From positions 558,001 to 622,000 of the forward strand of contig NC_135551.1 of assembly GCF_964340395.1 (NCBI RefSeq): a DNA stretch of 64,000 bases, given 5' to 3'. This stretch comes from Glandiceps talaboti. Its lineage: Eukaryota > Hemichordata > Enteropneusta > Spengelidae. The notes below the pieces were generated by a model that saw only the letters and a list, made by a program, of their open reading frames with translations, was not told the DNA's origin and did not search any database. A program made the position numbers and the translations under genes. Below are positions 33,101 to 38,885 of this stretch, piece after piece (the first letter of the stretch is position 1; each line of letters starts with the position of its first letter).

Positions 33101-33879
33101 TTACAAGCCCCTTCCTTAAGATGAATATGCATGAAAAATTAGCCATTGTCCTATGTTTGTGCTTGTCGCTAATGTGGTTCTCTGATTGGCAATTATTTAT
33201 ATCCTGAACTGCAGAGATGACATTTGCTAGACCTTGGATATTCCATCCTCGATAGCGATGTTCGGTCGTGTGTCGTACTGTATTGGAAGAACAGCCGAGG
33301 TCTAGCAGATAGACTACGACTGGCCTAGAATGTGGAAGTGCTAATGTACATGTACGTCGCGGATATCAACAACGCGGCATCACAAGGGTTAAAGTGTACA
33401 TGCAAAGGTTGATCATTTTTTTCATTATTATGTTTATTTTGCCATAAAAATAAATGAAATTGCATTCATACCTCTAAATATTATGTGCAATGGCAAGAAA
33501 GTAACAAAAGTACTTGCCCCCTTAATCCCCTGTGCTTCGACTAACTTTGGCAATTCAGCTAGCTCATGAAGGTGTCGAGGTCCCATGTGTTACAAAAGCC
33601 TTATAAGCCTTTGTGTAATGTTTACTTATGAATTACTTATTATTATTACGCTTGCCATATAGTATTATCTTTAACTGCACATATTGTTGTGTACCAGTGT
33701 TTTGTTGGCAGCACCCGCAGTGAAATGATCACCCTACACACATTTCCATGTGATATAACTGAGTAGGTAACGCGTGAAGGCAGTTGAAACCACGCATAAA
33801 AACTGGACAATGACGCCATACAGTGAGAGCCAGTAAATGTTACCGGGGCAGGGGTTCTCCACGCCACCAGTGTAGCCAT
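7387..33879 (-). CDS. ATP5PO: ATP5PO: ATP synthase subunit O (OSCP), mitochondrial; five exons, 3' end outside window
   Basis: OSCP sits on top of F1 and ties the peripheral stalk to the alpha subunits of mitochondrial ATP synthase. Exons on the minus strand are 33879-33844, 32841-32797, 28105-27995, 26369-26297 and 7559-7387. Together they give 146 residues of about 210 in animal OSCP. The order is presequence (RCFSTSV), [20 protein letters not shown], the acidic-basic helix region ending KRSDKK, then LLADNGRL and MSSHRGEV, all OSCP signatures in the right order. All splice sites are GT/AG and the phases (0,0,0,1) join without a frame error. The gene is inflated to more than 26 kb by mobile elements, most of them in the 18.7 kb intron 4. 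The remaining C-terminal exons should lie left of position 1. Confidence 0.92.
7744..8558 (+). mobile_element. Helentron-like element (HINE, pearl-like), family A, complete copy 1
   Basis: The left end AACAAGTCATTGAGAATGAC is followed by subterminal AGTCCCC. Four tandem units of about 150 bp follow (starting near 7941, 8092, 8242 and 8392), the last of them diverged, then a GGACG-rich tract, and a terminal hairpin at 8526-8558 with arms AGTCCCC/GGGGACT followed by AA. Subterminal inverted repeats, a central tandem core and a 3' hairpin ending in CTAA fit the helentron-associated elements known from oysters. No protein is encoded; the apparent reading frames are tandem-unit artefacts. Confidence 0.8.
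8560..9120. other. ATP5PO intron 4, unique-looking
   Basis: No gene or clear element. ACCTCCCGTAAGGGA near 8796 resembles the end of helentron-like family C. Confidence 0.4.
9125..9936 (+). mobile_element. Helentron-like element, family A, complete copy 2
   Basis: It has the same order as the copy at 7744: left end with AGTCCCCGC (9148-9156), four ~150-bp units, a (GGAC)n-like tract and a terminal hairpin at 9905-9936 ending GGGGACTAA. The two complete copies lie only 570 bp apart in the same orientation. Confidence 0.82.
9940..12915. other. ATP5PO intron 4, no gene seen
   Basis: Three kilobases without a recognisable coding sequence. Two related AT-rich segments (about 12395-12480 and 12510-12625) share CTAATTACCGAAAA and GAAATT(C/G)AAGTATGCA, and a weaker relative lies at 15330-15380. 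This suggests an old dispersed repeat. A CpG-rich patch at 12685-12800 contains ACTCGCGAGT and two copies of TGTTGACTCGCG. Confidence 0.4.
12916..12965 (+). repeat. (TTGA)n/(CTGA)n microsatellite
   Basis: An uninterrupted run of GATT units changes into GACT units. Confidence 0.85.
13376..13656 (+). pseudogene. LINE-type C-terminal zinc-motif fragment
   Basis: The frame reads [11 protein letters not shown], then [18 protein letters not shown] and LYDDIR, followed by a frameshift near 13545 and [24 protein letters not shown]-x-N-x-P with C-x2-C and an H/C pair is the C-terminal tail seen after the reverse transcriptase in many invertebrate non-LTR elements. The same tail occurs at 48575-48846. 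No reverse transcriptase is attached, so this is a broken fragment. The family call is by motif only. Confidence 0.6.
13657..13975. other. ATP5PO intron 4, nothing recognised
   Basis: AT-rich sequence without a clear element. Confidence 0.4.
13976..15020 (+). repeat. Dispersed repeat, copy 1 (uninterrupted)
   Basis: This segment is almost identical to 34951-37690, apart from a 1.68 kb insertion in the second copy. It starts ACAAGCGACCTATCGG, has a poly-T tract, and ends near the right TIR of an internal foldback. It encodes no protein. Confidence 0.85.
14475..15013. mobile_element. Foldback/MITE with ~90-bp imperfect terminal inverted repeats
   Basis: The left arm starts TGTATTAATCGCC and includes CAGCCATACGTTACAGTGG. 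The right arm (14920-15013) is its inverted copy, including the same 19-mer complement near 14930-14955. Both arms end in TTAA-containing sequence. Length 539 bp, with no coding capacity. Confidence 0.65.
15197..15305 (-). mobile_element. MULE-type MITE, truncated copy
   Basis: It starts TAGTCCTGCTTGCATACGGA and is nearly identical for about 95 bp to the inverted copy at 47704-47816. The other TIR is deleted (CACCCGGACAGGACA), so no target duplication can be read. Confidence 0.75.
15310..16606. other. ATP5PO intron 4, no gene seen
   Basis: AT-rich intron sequence. TACCTAATTAGCATAT and neighbouring sequence near 15465-15490 resemble the repeat flank near 23455-23475. Confidence 0.35.
16607..16815. 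mobile_element. Long foldback hairpin (MITE-like)
   Basis: Arms of about 95 bp, starting CTGATTAAAATCCGATGTAG and ending with the inverse, are almost perfectly complementary. They are broken by a 15-nt insertion in the left arm (near 16670) and close with AGCCTGATCG-CCTC-CGATCAGGCT. No coding sequence. Confidence 0.85.
16816..18250. other. ATP5PO intron 4, no gene seen
   Basis: No reliable coding sequence. Poly-T/poly-A tracts near 17237 and 17297 with GGTCGGGCGGGC resemble a fragment near 19910-20000. Confidence 0.35.
18257..18294. repeat. Short perfect inverted repeat
   Basis: Arms TATCTCAGACCAC and GTGGTCTGAGATA are separated by 12 nt. Confidence 0.8.
18436..18606 (+). repeat. (TATG)n and (TA)n microsatellite
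   Basis: A TA tract, then about 15 ATGT units, then a long TA tract. The reading frames through it on both strands are artefacts. Confidence 0.95.
18607..20055. other. ATP5PO intron 4, no gene seen
   Basis: No homology recognised. TTGTGGGATTC occurs at both 19697 and 20029, which may be a short duplication. Confidence 0.35.
20060..20480 (+). pseudogene. CXC (tesmin/TSO1-like) domain protein fragment with acidic tail
   Basis: A cysteine-rich segment reads KGCKCKG, then KQCDCV in a shifted frame, then [18 protein letters not shown]. This spacing (CxC...CxC...C-x3-C-x-C-x2-C) is the second half of a CXC domain. A strongly acidic tail follows ([26 protein letters not shown]) and ends at 20480. 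The first part needs frame changes near 20080 and 20120, and the extended frame lacks an ATG. I read it as the last exon or C-terminal piece of a transposon or host-derived gene. The function cannot be told from this piece. Confidence 0.5.
20481..21139. other. ATP5PO intron 4, nothing recognised
   Basis: AT-rich with a short (AAT)n tract near 20948-20966. Confidence 0.35.
21140..21227. mobile_element. Near-perfect 42-bp-stem foldback
   Basis: The arms start TAGCTCTGGATGCATGCGC and end with the inverse; a loop AGAT follows CACGTCTTTCC. There is one mismatch in about 42 pairs. A diverged single arm lies at 56385-56427 (AGACGTGTCGAAA..ATCCAGAGCTA), so the sequence is a dispersed family. Confidence 0.85.
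21228..21541. other. ATP5PO intron 4, nothing recognised
   Basis: No gene seen. Part of it (ATGCCGCAAATACATGCAATG, near 21427) recurs near 15742-15762. Confidence 0.35.
21546..23165 (+). mobile_element. Non-autonomous piggyBac element (family P1), complete copy
   Basis: TTAA target duplications lie at 21542-21545 and 23166-23169. The TIRs are CCCTTTCACCACC and its inverse. Two tandem 18-bp palindromes TTCCCTCAATTGAGGGAA (21561-21578 and 21599-21616) follow the left end. Length 1620 bp. It has no transposase: the 88-aa frame at 22369-22635 shows no DDE motif and is not open in the second copy. A second complete copy is at 43973-45590 (inverted), with partial copies at 6716-7049 and 30840-31598. 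Confidence 0.92.
23440..23691 (+). mobile_element. Helentron-like element, family C, 3' end
   Basis: The order is (CA)n (about 23591-23620), then (GACA)n, then a terminal hairpin ACCTCCCGTA-CCCT-TACGGAAGGT at 23668-23691 followed by AAAA. This repeats the microsatellite-then-hairpin layout of families A and B with an unrelated hairpin sequence. The left boundary is uncertain. Confidence 0.55.
23765..24978 (+). mobile_element. Helentron-like element, family B, complete copy
   Basis: The left end carries subterminal AGCACAACTG (23791-23800). Then come about four ~114-bp units (GTTGCTATGGGCGTGGTC), about four ~147-bp units (CAGTAGTTTTGGAATTATAG type), (CA)n, (GACA)n, and a hairpin AGCACAACTGAAC-CTCA-GTTCAGTTGTGCT (24948-24977) followed by AA. 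The hairpin arm repeats the left subterminal motif, as in family A. Family A starts 6 bp further on. Confidence 0.8.
24860..24932 (+). repeat. (CA)n-(GACA)n microsatellite inside family B
   Basis: A perfect CA run is followed by GACAGACAGAC, an internal part of the helentron-like element. Confidence 0.9.
24984..25772 (+). mobile_element. Helentron-like element, family A, copy 3 (degraded end)
   Basis: Left end AAACAAGTCATTGACAATGAC with AGTCCCCGC, a G15 run near 25396-25410, about two ~150-bp units, and a right end reduced to CCGACAGGGACTAA in which most of the terminal hairpin is deleted. The reading frames on either strand are repeat sequence. Confidence 0.78.
25773..26296. other. ATP5PO intron 4, nothing recognised
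   Basis: AT-rich, with no element boundaries seen. Confidence 0.4.
26297..26369 (-). CDS. ATP5PO: ATP5PO exon 4
   Basis: This exon is 73 nt, with acceptor TTTGTTGACAG and donor AAAG|GTAAAT. It encodes [18 protein letters not shown] and then KRSDKK. It leaves one base of a Glu codon that exon 5 completes, which fixes the phase. In animal OSCP this is the segment after the first helix pair (F-x5-P-x2-KR-S motif). Confidence 0.9.
26470..27222 (+). mobile_element. Helentron-like element, family B, partial copy
   Basis: One unit of the first tandem type, about four of the second type, (CA)n at 27118-27160, (GACA)n, and a decayed hairpin (AGCACTACTGAAC..TTTCAGTTGTAAT). The left end is missing. 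Confidence 0.75.
27234..27423 (+). mobile_element. Helentron-like element, family A, 3' fragment
   Basis: The last tandem unit and a decayed terminal hairpin (CCCCAGACTTTGTCCGGTGGAGACTAA). It directly follows a family B end, as at 24978/24984. Confidence 0.75.
27424..27994. other. ATP5PO intron 3, nothing recognised
   Basis: Pyrimidine-rich, low-complexity sequence with repeated ATCCC(A/T)(C/T)CC motifs (about 27600-27810). No gene. Confidence 0.4.
27995..28105 (-). CDS. ATP5PO: ATP5PO exon 3
   Basis: This exon is 111 nt, phase 0 at both ends, with acceptor TCTTTTTTACAG and donor AAAG|GTAGAT. It encodes [20 protein letters not shown] followed by an acidic-basic helix ending LTTIK. The Y-G-I-x-G-R-Y-A-x-A-L-Y-S-A-A stretch is the N-terminal signature of mitochondrial OSCP, the part that binds F1 alpha N-termini. 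Confidence 0.95.
28106..29377. other. ATP5PO intron 2, no gene seen
   Basis: There is an 83-codon frame at 28945-29196 ([14 protein letters not shown]...). I recognise no family in it and see no splice or coding support, so it is not called. Confidence 0.35.
29378..29935 (+). mobile_element. Helentron-like element, family A, right-truncated
   Basis: Left end AACAAGTCATTGAGAATGAC with AGTCCCCGC, then about three ~150-bp units. It stops inside a unit (TTGTTCAAGCAC). Confidence 0.8.
30048..30240. promoter_or_regulatory. Possible promoter-like motif cluster in ATP5PO intron 2
   Basis: Within 200 bp are a 14-bp perfect palindrome ACGTCACGTGACGT (30048-30061; an E-box between two CRE halves), CTCGCGAGA (about 30153-30161), a full CRE TGACGTCA (30167-30174) and CGCCATGTTGG. 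These motifs are typical of broadly active animal promoters, but no transcript start or gene is evident. Confidence 0.3.
30840..31598 (+). mobile_element. piggyBac MITE (family P1), internally deleted and decayed
   Basis: It matches the left third and right half of 21546-23165. The left TIR is not recognisable, and the right end reads GGTGGTGAAGGAGTTAA. Confidence 0.8.
31599..31950. other. ATP5PO intron 2, nothing recognised
   Basis: No gene or element was identified. Confidence 0.35.
31953..32536 (-). mobile_element. 5'-truncated CR1/Jockey-like LINE
   Basis: On the minus strand, the end of an RT ORF is followed by a short 3' UTR and a (GAAGTA)n tail (31953-31978). The 5' end is cut at about 32536. 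A microsatellite tail and 5' truncation are typical of non-LTR insertion. Confidence 0.85.
32037..32534 (-). pseudogene. Non-LTR retrotransposon reverse transcriptase, C-terminal region
   Basis: 165 codons stay open to a natural stop. Motifs in order are [41 protein letters not shown] and [14 protein letters not shown]. This is the thumb/C-terminal part of CR1/Jockey-clade RTs. The catalytic FADD region would lie upstream and is missing, so the fragment cannot retrotranspose. The frame is undamaged, which suggests a fairly recent insertion. Confidence 0.88.
32547..32590 (+). repeat. Short fragment of repeat D
   Basis: GGCTCATGCATGCATA..CTTTAATATATTCAATCTC also occurs at 32938-32975 inside repeat D. 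Confidence 0.6.
32797..32841 (-). CDS. ATP5PO: ATP5PO exon 2
   Basis: This exon is 45 nt, phase 0 at both ends, with acceptor TTTTATTTTAG and donor CAAG|GTAAGT. It encodes [15 protein letters not shown]. The RCFSTSV motif is shared with the human OSCP presequence and marks the mitochondrial cleavage region. It joins exon 3 in frame to give LVK-PPIQIYG. Confidence 0.92.
32896..33330 (+). repeat. Dispersed repeat D (copy 1)
   Basis: About 430 bp are shared, inverted, with 61457-61880. It contains an imperfect hairpin (33225-33307) with TGCTAGACCTTGG and CCGAGGTCTAGCA. The class is not known. Confidence 0.75.
33322..33388 (-). mobile_element. piggyBac P2 terminal fragment
   Basis: Minus strand: TTAA (33389-33392), CCCTTGTGATGCCGC, a degenerate 18-bp palindrome (33356-33373) and GCACTTCCACATTCTAGGCC, matching 3201-3255. 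It abuts repeat D. Confidence 0.7.
33393..33843. other. ATP5PO intron 1, nothing recognised
   Basis: The 77-codon minus frame here is exon 1 read through into the intron. Confidence 0.45.
33844..33879 (-). CDS. ATP5PO: ATP5PO exon 1 (start codon and presequence)
   Basis: ATG at 33879-33877 in context GATCATGG, then 12 codons ([12 protein letters not shown]) to donor CCCG|GTAACA, phase 0, which fits exon 2. The joined presequence is 12 residues before the (A/V)RCFSTSV motif, the same spacing as in human OSCP. It has no acidic residues and is Arg-containing, as expected for a mitochondrial targeting signal. The 5' UTR is interrupted 11 bp upstream by a family A element. An alternative upstream exon 1 cannot be excluded. 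Confidence 0.72.
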
Positions 33880-33890
33880 GATCGAAGCGA

Positions 33891-34575
33891 AAACAAATCA
33901 TTGAAAATGACATAGTCCCCGCTAAGATTGGGTTTTAAGGAACTGGCAGTTTATGTTGTCATTTTCAAACCTGGTTAATGTTGTTTGGCCTCATAATGGT
34001 CATATGGTTGTTTTTGATATCACTACTCTGTTCAAGCATGTCTGAGTTATGGCTTTGGACATGGAAAATTCGCAAACAAAATGGCTGCCAGGCAGCCATA
34101 TTGGATCATATCATGACAACAATGAATATGCACATGTACATTTGTATGTCATAGAACACTGTCCTATATACCAACTTTGAACGAGATCTGGTCAAGCATG
34201 TCTGAGTTATGGCTTTGGACATGGAAAATTCACAAACAAAATGGCTGCCAGGTAGCCATATTGGATCGTATCACGACGAAAATGGATATGCACATTTAAG
34301 TCATAGAACACTGTACTAATACCAACTTTGAATGACATCTGTTCAAGCATGTCTGAGTTATGGCTTTGGACAGGGAAAATTCGCAAACAAAATGGCTGCT
34401 AGGCGGCCATATTGGATCGTATCATAAAACAAATTGACATGCATATGTATGCCATAGTATCTGGCCCTGTACCAAGTTTGAAAAAAATCGGTCCAGGCAT
34501 CTCCAAGAAACGGCTGCGGATAGACGGACCGACCACGGACGGATGCACGGACAGACGGAACCCAATCCATAAGTC
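33891..34575 (+). mobile_element. Helentron-like element, family A, abutting the ATP5PO start codon
   Basis: Left end AAACAAATCATTGAAAATGAC with AGTCCCCGC, about three ~150-bp units and a GGACG-rich tract. It is truncated at CATAAGTC before the terminal hairpin. Confidence 0.82.
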
Positions 34576-34950
34576 ATAAAAACATAAAATAATTTGAAAT
34601 GATGCTTCACGAATCAAGAAAGCAAGTTAGCTTCATAAAACATTTTCAGTACGATAGCAATTTTTTGGAAACAATGAGTAGTCCGATTGTATGTTTTGAT
34701 TTCCATGTTGCTGAGTCGGTCGTTTTCATCGTGATACATCACATGTACATACTGTCGCAATCTTATTAAAGTAAAAAGACGCAACGCTAATTATAATGTT
34801 GCTATTTTTGTTTCCATTGTTTTGTCTACCTGAACAATTACAGTGTCGTGCCAATCACATGTCAAAAGTAGATAGACACAGCAAAGTACAGTCAACACTG
34901 CACGCTCCCAGGTCAAATAAATCCACAATGTAAGACATGTCTATCCATCA
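34576..34950. other. Intergenic, no gene seen
   Basis: Upstream of ATP5PO. If the element at 33891 interrupts the 5' UTR, the original promoter should lie here. I see no TATA box or clear initiator. Confidence 0.35.
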
Positions 34951-37690
34951 ACAAGCGACCTATCGGTCAGAATAGCTCCGCTGGTTTTTTTTTTTTTTTT
35001 TTTTTGGTGACATGTAGAAGTGGTTCAGTTCTTCAGCTCTTTACTATGCAGTTTTGTTTTAGCGATGCAATAAAGTGGTTAGTGGTTTCATATGATGTCT
35101 CACTATAAAACACATTTTACACAGAAGTTGGTAATGTATTGTACTTTTATACCATAGTCACCATTTTATAACAAAAATTTACTGTTATGAAAAATTGCAC
35201 AAAATCTCAGGGAAAAAATGACTGGGAAATGCACACAAGAAAAAAAAGAAAAAAAGAGGATTTTGAGGTTGGCTATAAATAATTCCAGTGTCTTACAGCT
35301 GTAACCCTGGAAAATTTTAATGATGAATGAAATAAACTAGGGATCTAAAATAATTTTGAGGCAATTTGAATTTCAATTTTCTAACAAATTTACAAAGTCA
35401 ACAACATTCAACTTGTACTAGTTGTAATAGATATATATATATAGGGAAGAAATGTATTAATCGCCATCTTAGTTTCCGTACGGTGACAATCCCCAAGTAC
35501 CCGAAAGAGAGTCATTCTCAGCCAACAGGGTTCGACACTGGAGTAAAAGTCACTATCCCACAGGACTAGTAAAATTGATAACGTAGTAGTCCTGCAAAAA
35601 ATTTGGTGGTCCTATCTTTAAGTGCTTTCGCTTGTTCACTTAGGCTCTTCATCTCTCTTCGTTTTTGCTCTACTTCTAATTCACTTTTCCAAACCCCATA
35701 TTTATTTCAAACACTGTTGTAATTGAACTGTCTATTTCGTTGTAGTTGTTTGTGCATCATCAACTCCTTACTGTAATTTTATTCTCTTTTTTATGTTTTG
35801 GAGCTTCTTCTCTTTTTTTTGTTGCTTTCTGTGAGTAGGTTGTCTTAATTGGGGGGGGGGAGGAGTAATAAGATGTTATGTGGTCTTATTTCGAGCTTAA
35901 ATACTACATAACATTTCTGGTACACATTGATCTAACTATTGCATTTTTAAAAGACAAAAAATTACCTTCCCATAGAGCAAGTCTTTATAGTGTTGTCCTT
36001 AGTGCATATTAGAAATGTATTTACAACATAAAAATAAATAAATTTGAAGGTTACCAGCAGTTACAGCAAAATTTTGTTACTAATTGCATGTACAAGTCAC
36101 TTCGTCTATTTTCGTGTCTATGTACATCCGGGTTGACATAAACGTTAAACGTGATACAGTCAGCCCTATAATTACTAAGAAATGACAAAAACGTTCGCAA
36201 AATAAAGTTCAGGATTTTAATTTTTCAAACTGAATACCAAAACATGAACACGGAACACGGAACACGGAATCGAGTTACTAAGTAAGTTAGCAGTTTCATT
36301 GTAGGCTGTAAGTTGTACCGGTAAAAAGACGATCATCACATCATGTAGGAAGTACAAAAACATAGAACACGTTGTTTTCTTGCTGAATAAACTCACTGAA
36401 ATAACAACATGGTCAAATTGCGTCTTCGATTTTGACAGCCACCATTGTTATGATTGAGCTTCACTAGTTCCGTTGAACGTGGCCGGGCGAACGCCGACAT
36501 CCAATTTGTACAGCGTTTTTACAAAGGGAGCTCATCAATAACCTACCGAATAATTAACTCAGAAACGTAGTTTAAATACTAATTGATCTAAGAATTACTG
36601 TTCAGAAAGACTACGCATCCGTACATAAATACGAATTCATGCGACAAAGATTTCAACTTTACTATTTACTTGTTACAGTGTAGAGGACTTATTATACACA
36701 TATCATGGTACAACTAATTTTATTGGCTATAATATTAGCTACATTTGAAAGGTCTCACTTGATTGGCTCATCGTTCGCTATTCCCGTTTTCAAGAGACAC
36801 CCCGCCAGAATAAAGTGCCACGTAGAACAGCAATGGCGCGAGATCGTCTGTTGGGCGACTTTCCCACCGGGTGTGCTTTTCGAAAACTACAGAACACATG
36901 CTTTTATGACACGGAATCATAGAAAATCTACCCCGTTTCCAAACTAATCGTAATTTTATCGCGAATAGACAACCGGAGTTGGTCAAAATAGCAAATTAAA
37001 AATCAAATGAATTTTACTATGACCGTGAATTCATCATATAGCCGGTGGTTTGAATTCTGAGCTCCCTGATATACCTATCGAAAAGTCACTATCCCGTCGG
37101 ACTACCTGCAATGGGCATTTTAGTAACCTTTACTGGTACATGGTCCTTACAGAAAGTTACTAGACTCGCGGGATAGCGGACCAGCGTGTATGTCGAACCC
37201 TTGCCATACGTTACAGCATAGACCCTCCTGGTTACAGTGGTAACACTCGTTCATGTTCGATTACCTTTCATAAAGAAAACACAACGAAATGGTTGAAGTG
37301 ATCTTTTTTTTAATTTCTTTTCATCACAACAACAAAATCTGTGCGATCAAAAGTGTTGTAAACTAAACCAGAAAGAATTATCGGGCTGGCTAAACTTCCC
37401 GATGAACTGGAGTAAGGTCCAAGTCCAAGTAAGCCCCGATAGTACGTGAGAAAATCGTCTCAAACTAGCGATACAACTTTCAAAATATAACTTGACATGT
37501 CTTCATTTGTTAGAGTTATACAATTCAAGACGGGGTTTCACTCGAAAACAACAATTCTGTGAATAATGACACTGAACGCAGCGATTTCTCGGACGATGTT
37601 ACCACTGCACTGTAATGTATGGCTGACAACGACTTGCTTCTGGGTTAGTCCCTCGTGCATCCGGGTACTTGGGATTGTCGTGCATTATTA
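34951..37690 (+). repeat. Dispersed repeat, copy 2 (split by an insertion)
   Basis: Near-identical to 13976-15020 over 34951-35524 and again from 37204 to about 37690. The intervening 1.68 kb is absent from copy 1. The foldback of copy 1 starts here at 35453. Confidence 0.85.
35525..37203. mobile_element. TIR element inserted in repeat copy 2
   Basis: The ends are ACAGGGTTCGACA and the inverse CAAGGGTTCGACA. The empty site in copy 1 reads CTCAGCCATACG; here CAGCCA precedes and GCCATACG follows the element, so the duplication is CCA or GCCA. AGTCACTATCCC is repeated near both ends (35550 and 37085). No transposase is recognised; the 80-aa frame at 36705-36947 has no known match. The superfamily is undetermined. 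Confidence 0.75.
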
Positions 37691-38648
37691 CCACATCGGC
37701 AATTTTGACGCTGTAATTTTGCCACCAATATTGATCGTACAAAAACAAAACTCCATAAATGAACCACAAAGTACTTTCCCTTTCAAAATGTGGTAATTTT
37801 AGAAAGAGTATTATCGTTTTTATTGACGACTGACTCTGTCAAAAACACTTCAGTTCAGGCATGGAAGACTTCTCACAATGATCATGAGCTATGAGGTGCA
37901 TATACTGGAATGAACCATTCTGTAGGAGGGGTGGTGTGTGAATTGGATTTGAAGTTTACAAACCTTTTTCGAACAAATATTTGTCATTTGGGCGCACAAT
38001 GCGTAGAATTAAGACTATAGCACATATTACATTGCTTGTTTGACGTCAATAGTGTCTTTTGAAAAGTTGCACTTTACCTAAAGTCTCGCGGACTGATTTC
38101 CAATATGGTGTCGGTCATTATGCTCATTAAAATATTCATTTTTTTTTCAAATTTCAAAAAAAAAATCATAAAAAATAGAAGAGAAGACGTGCTGACTTGA
38201 AATTAACAAATCTAAGTAAGCTACCCCCTGTGCATCAACACACCAGATATCAAAGCAATCTGACTTGAACTTTATGAGGAGTTGATGAAAATGTCATTTT
38301 TGGAAAAAAAATCATAAAAAATTGAAAATGGCACAGATCAACTTGGCATGAACAAATCTGAATAGCCTCCCCCCAGGGAACATGTACACCAAATATCGAA
38401 GAATTCCGACTGTCACTTTCGGAGTAGATAGTGAAAATATAAAAGTTTGACGGACACCTATGATTCACTCTACTCTCTATACCTCAATACCCACCTATAC
38501 CTAAAGCTACGCTTTCAGCTATTGAAACCAAAGATCCGCATGCGCAATATGCATGAGTTTGTTGATGTCCCCCTAGCCTTGACACAGTTGATCGCATTAC
38601 CGAAACGCTACATATTAGCAATGTAAGCGTCCATATACCAGAGTGTTA
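37691..38648. other. Intergenic, no gene seen
   Basis: Two related ~110-bp segments (about 38140-38260 and 38280-38410) share AAAAAATCATAAAAAAT(A/T)GAA and CACACCAGATATC/CACCAAATATC wording, suggesting tandem decay products. Confidence 0.4.
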
Positions 38649-38885
38649 CAGTGCTTTGAATCGAAGAATGAACGATGAACTACTGTAACATATTGATACA
38701 TCACCTAAGTAGGTCTGTGTCTTTGTACAAAATTTGGTAGGGTCAGATCAAAGACGTGCCGCAATAGTGAGCGTAAGTACAACTGATAACTTCAAACATA
38801 CTAGTAACAAATTTCAAATTTGGCGCCTCTTACAGTTATCGAGGTTGCCGTTGTTAGACACCACTTTGTACGTCTAGCTGTGACG

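Noticed and set aside
36705-36947. 80-aa frame in the TIR element at 35525-37203
   Set aside because: The sequence (MVQLILLAIILATFERSH...) shows no transposase motif.
38820-38885. Upstream extension of the Tc1-type transposase
   Set aside because: It starts only from TTG. The ATG at 38886 gives the normal family length.
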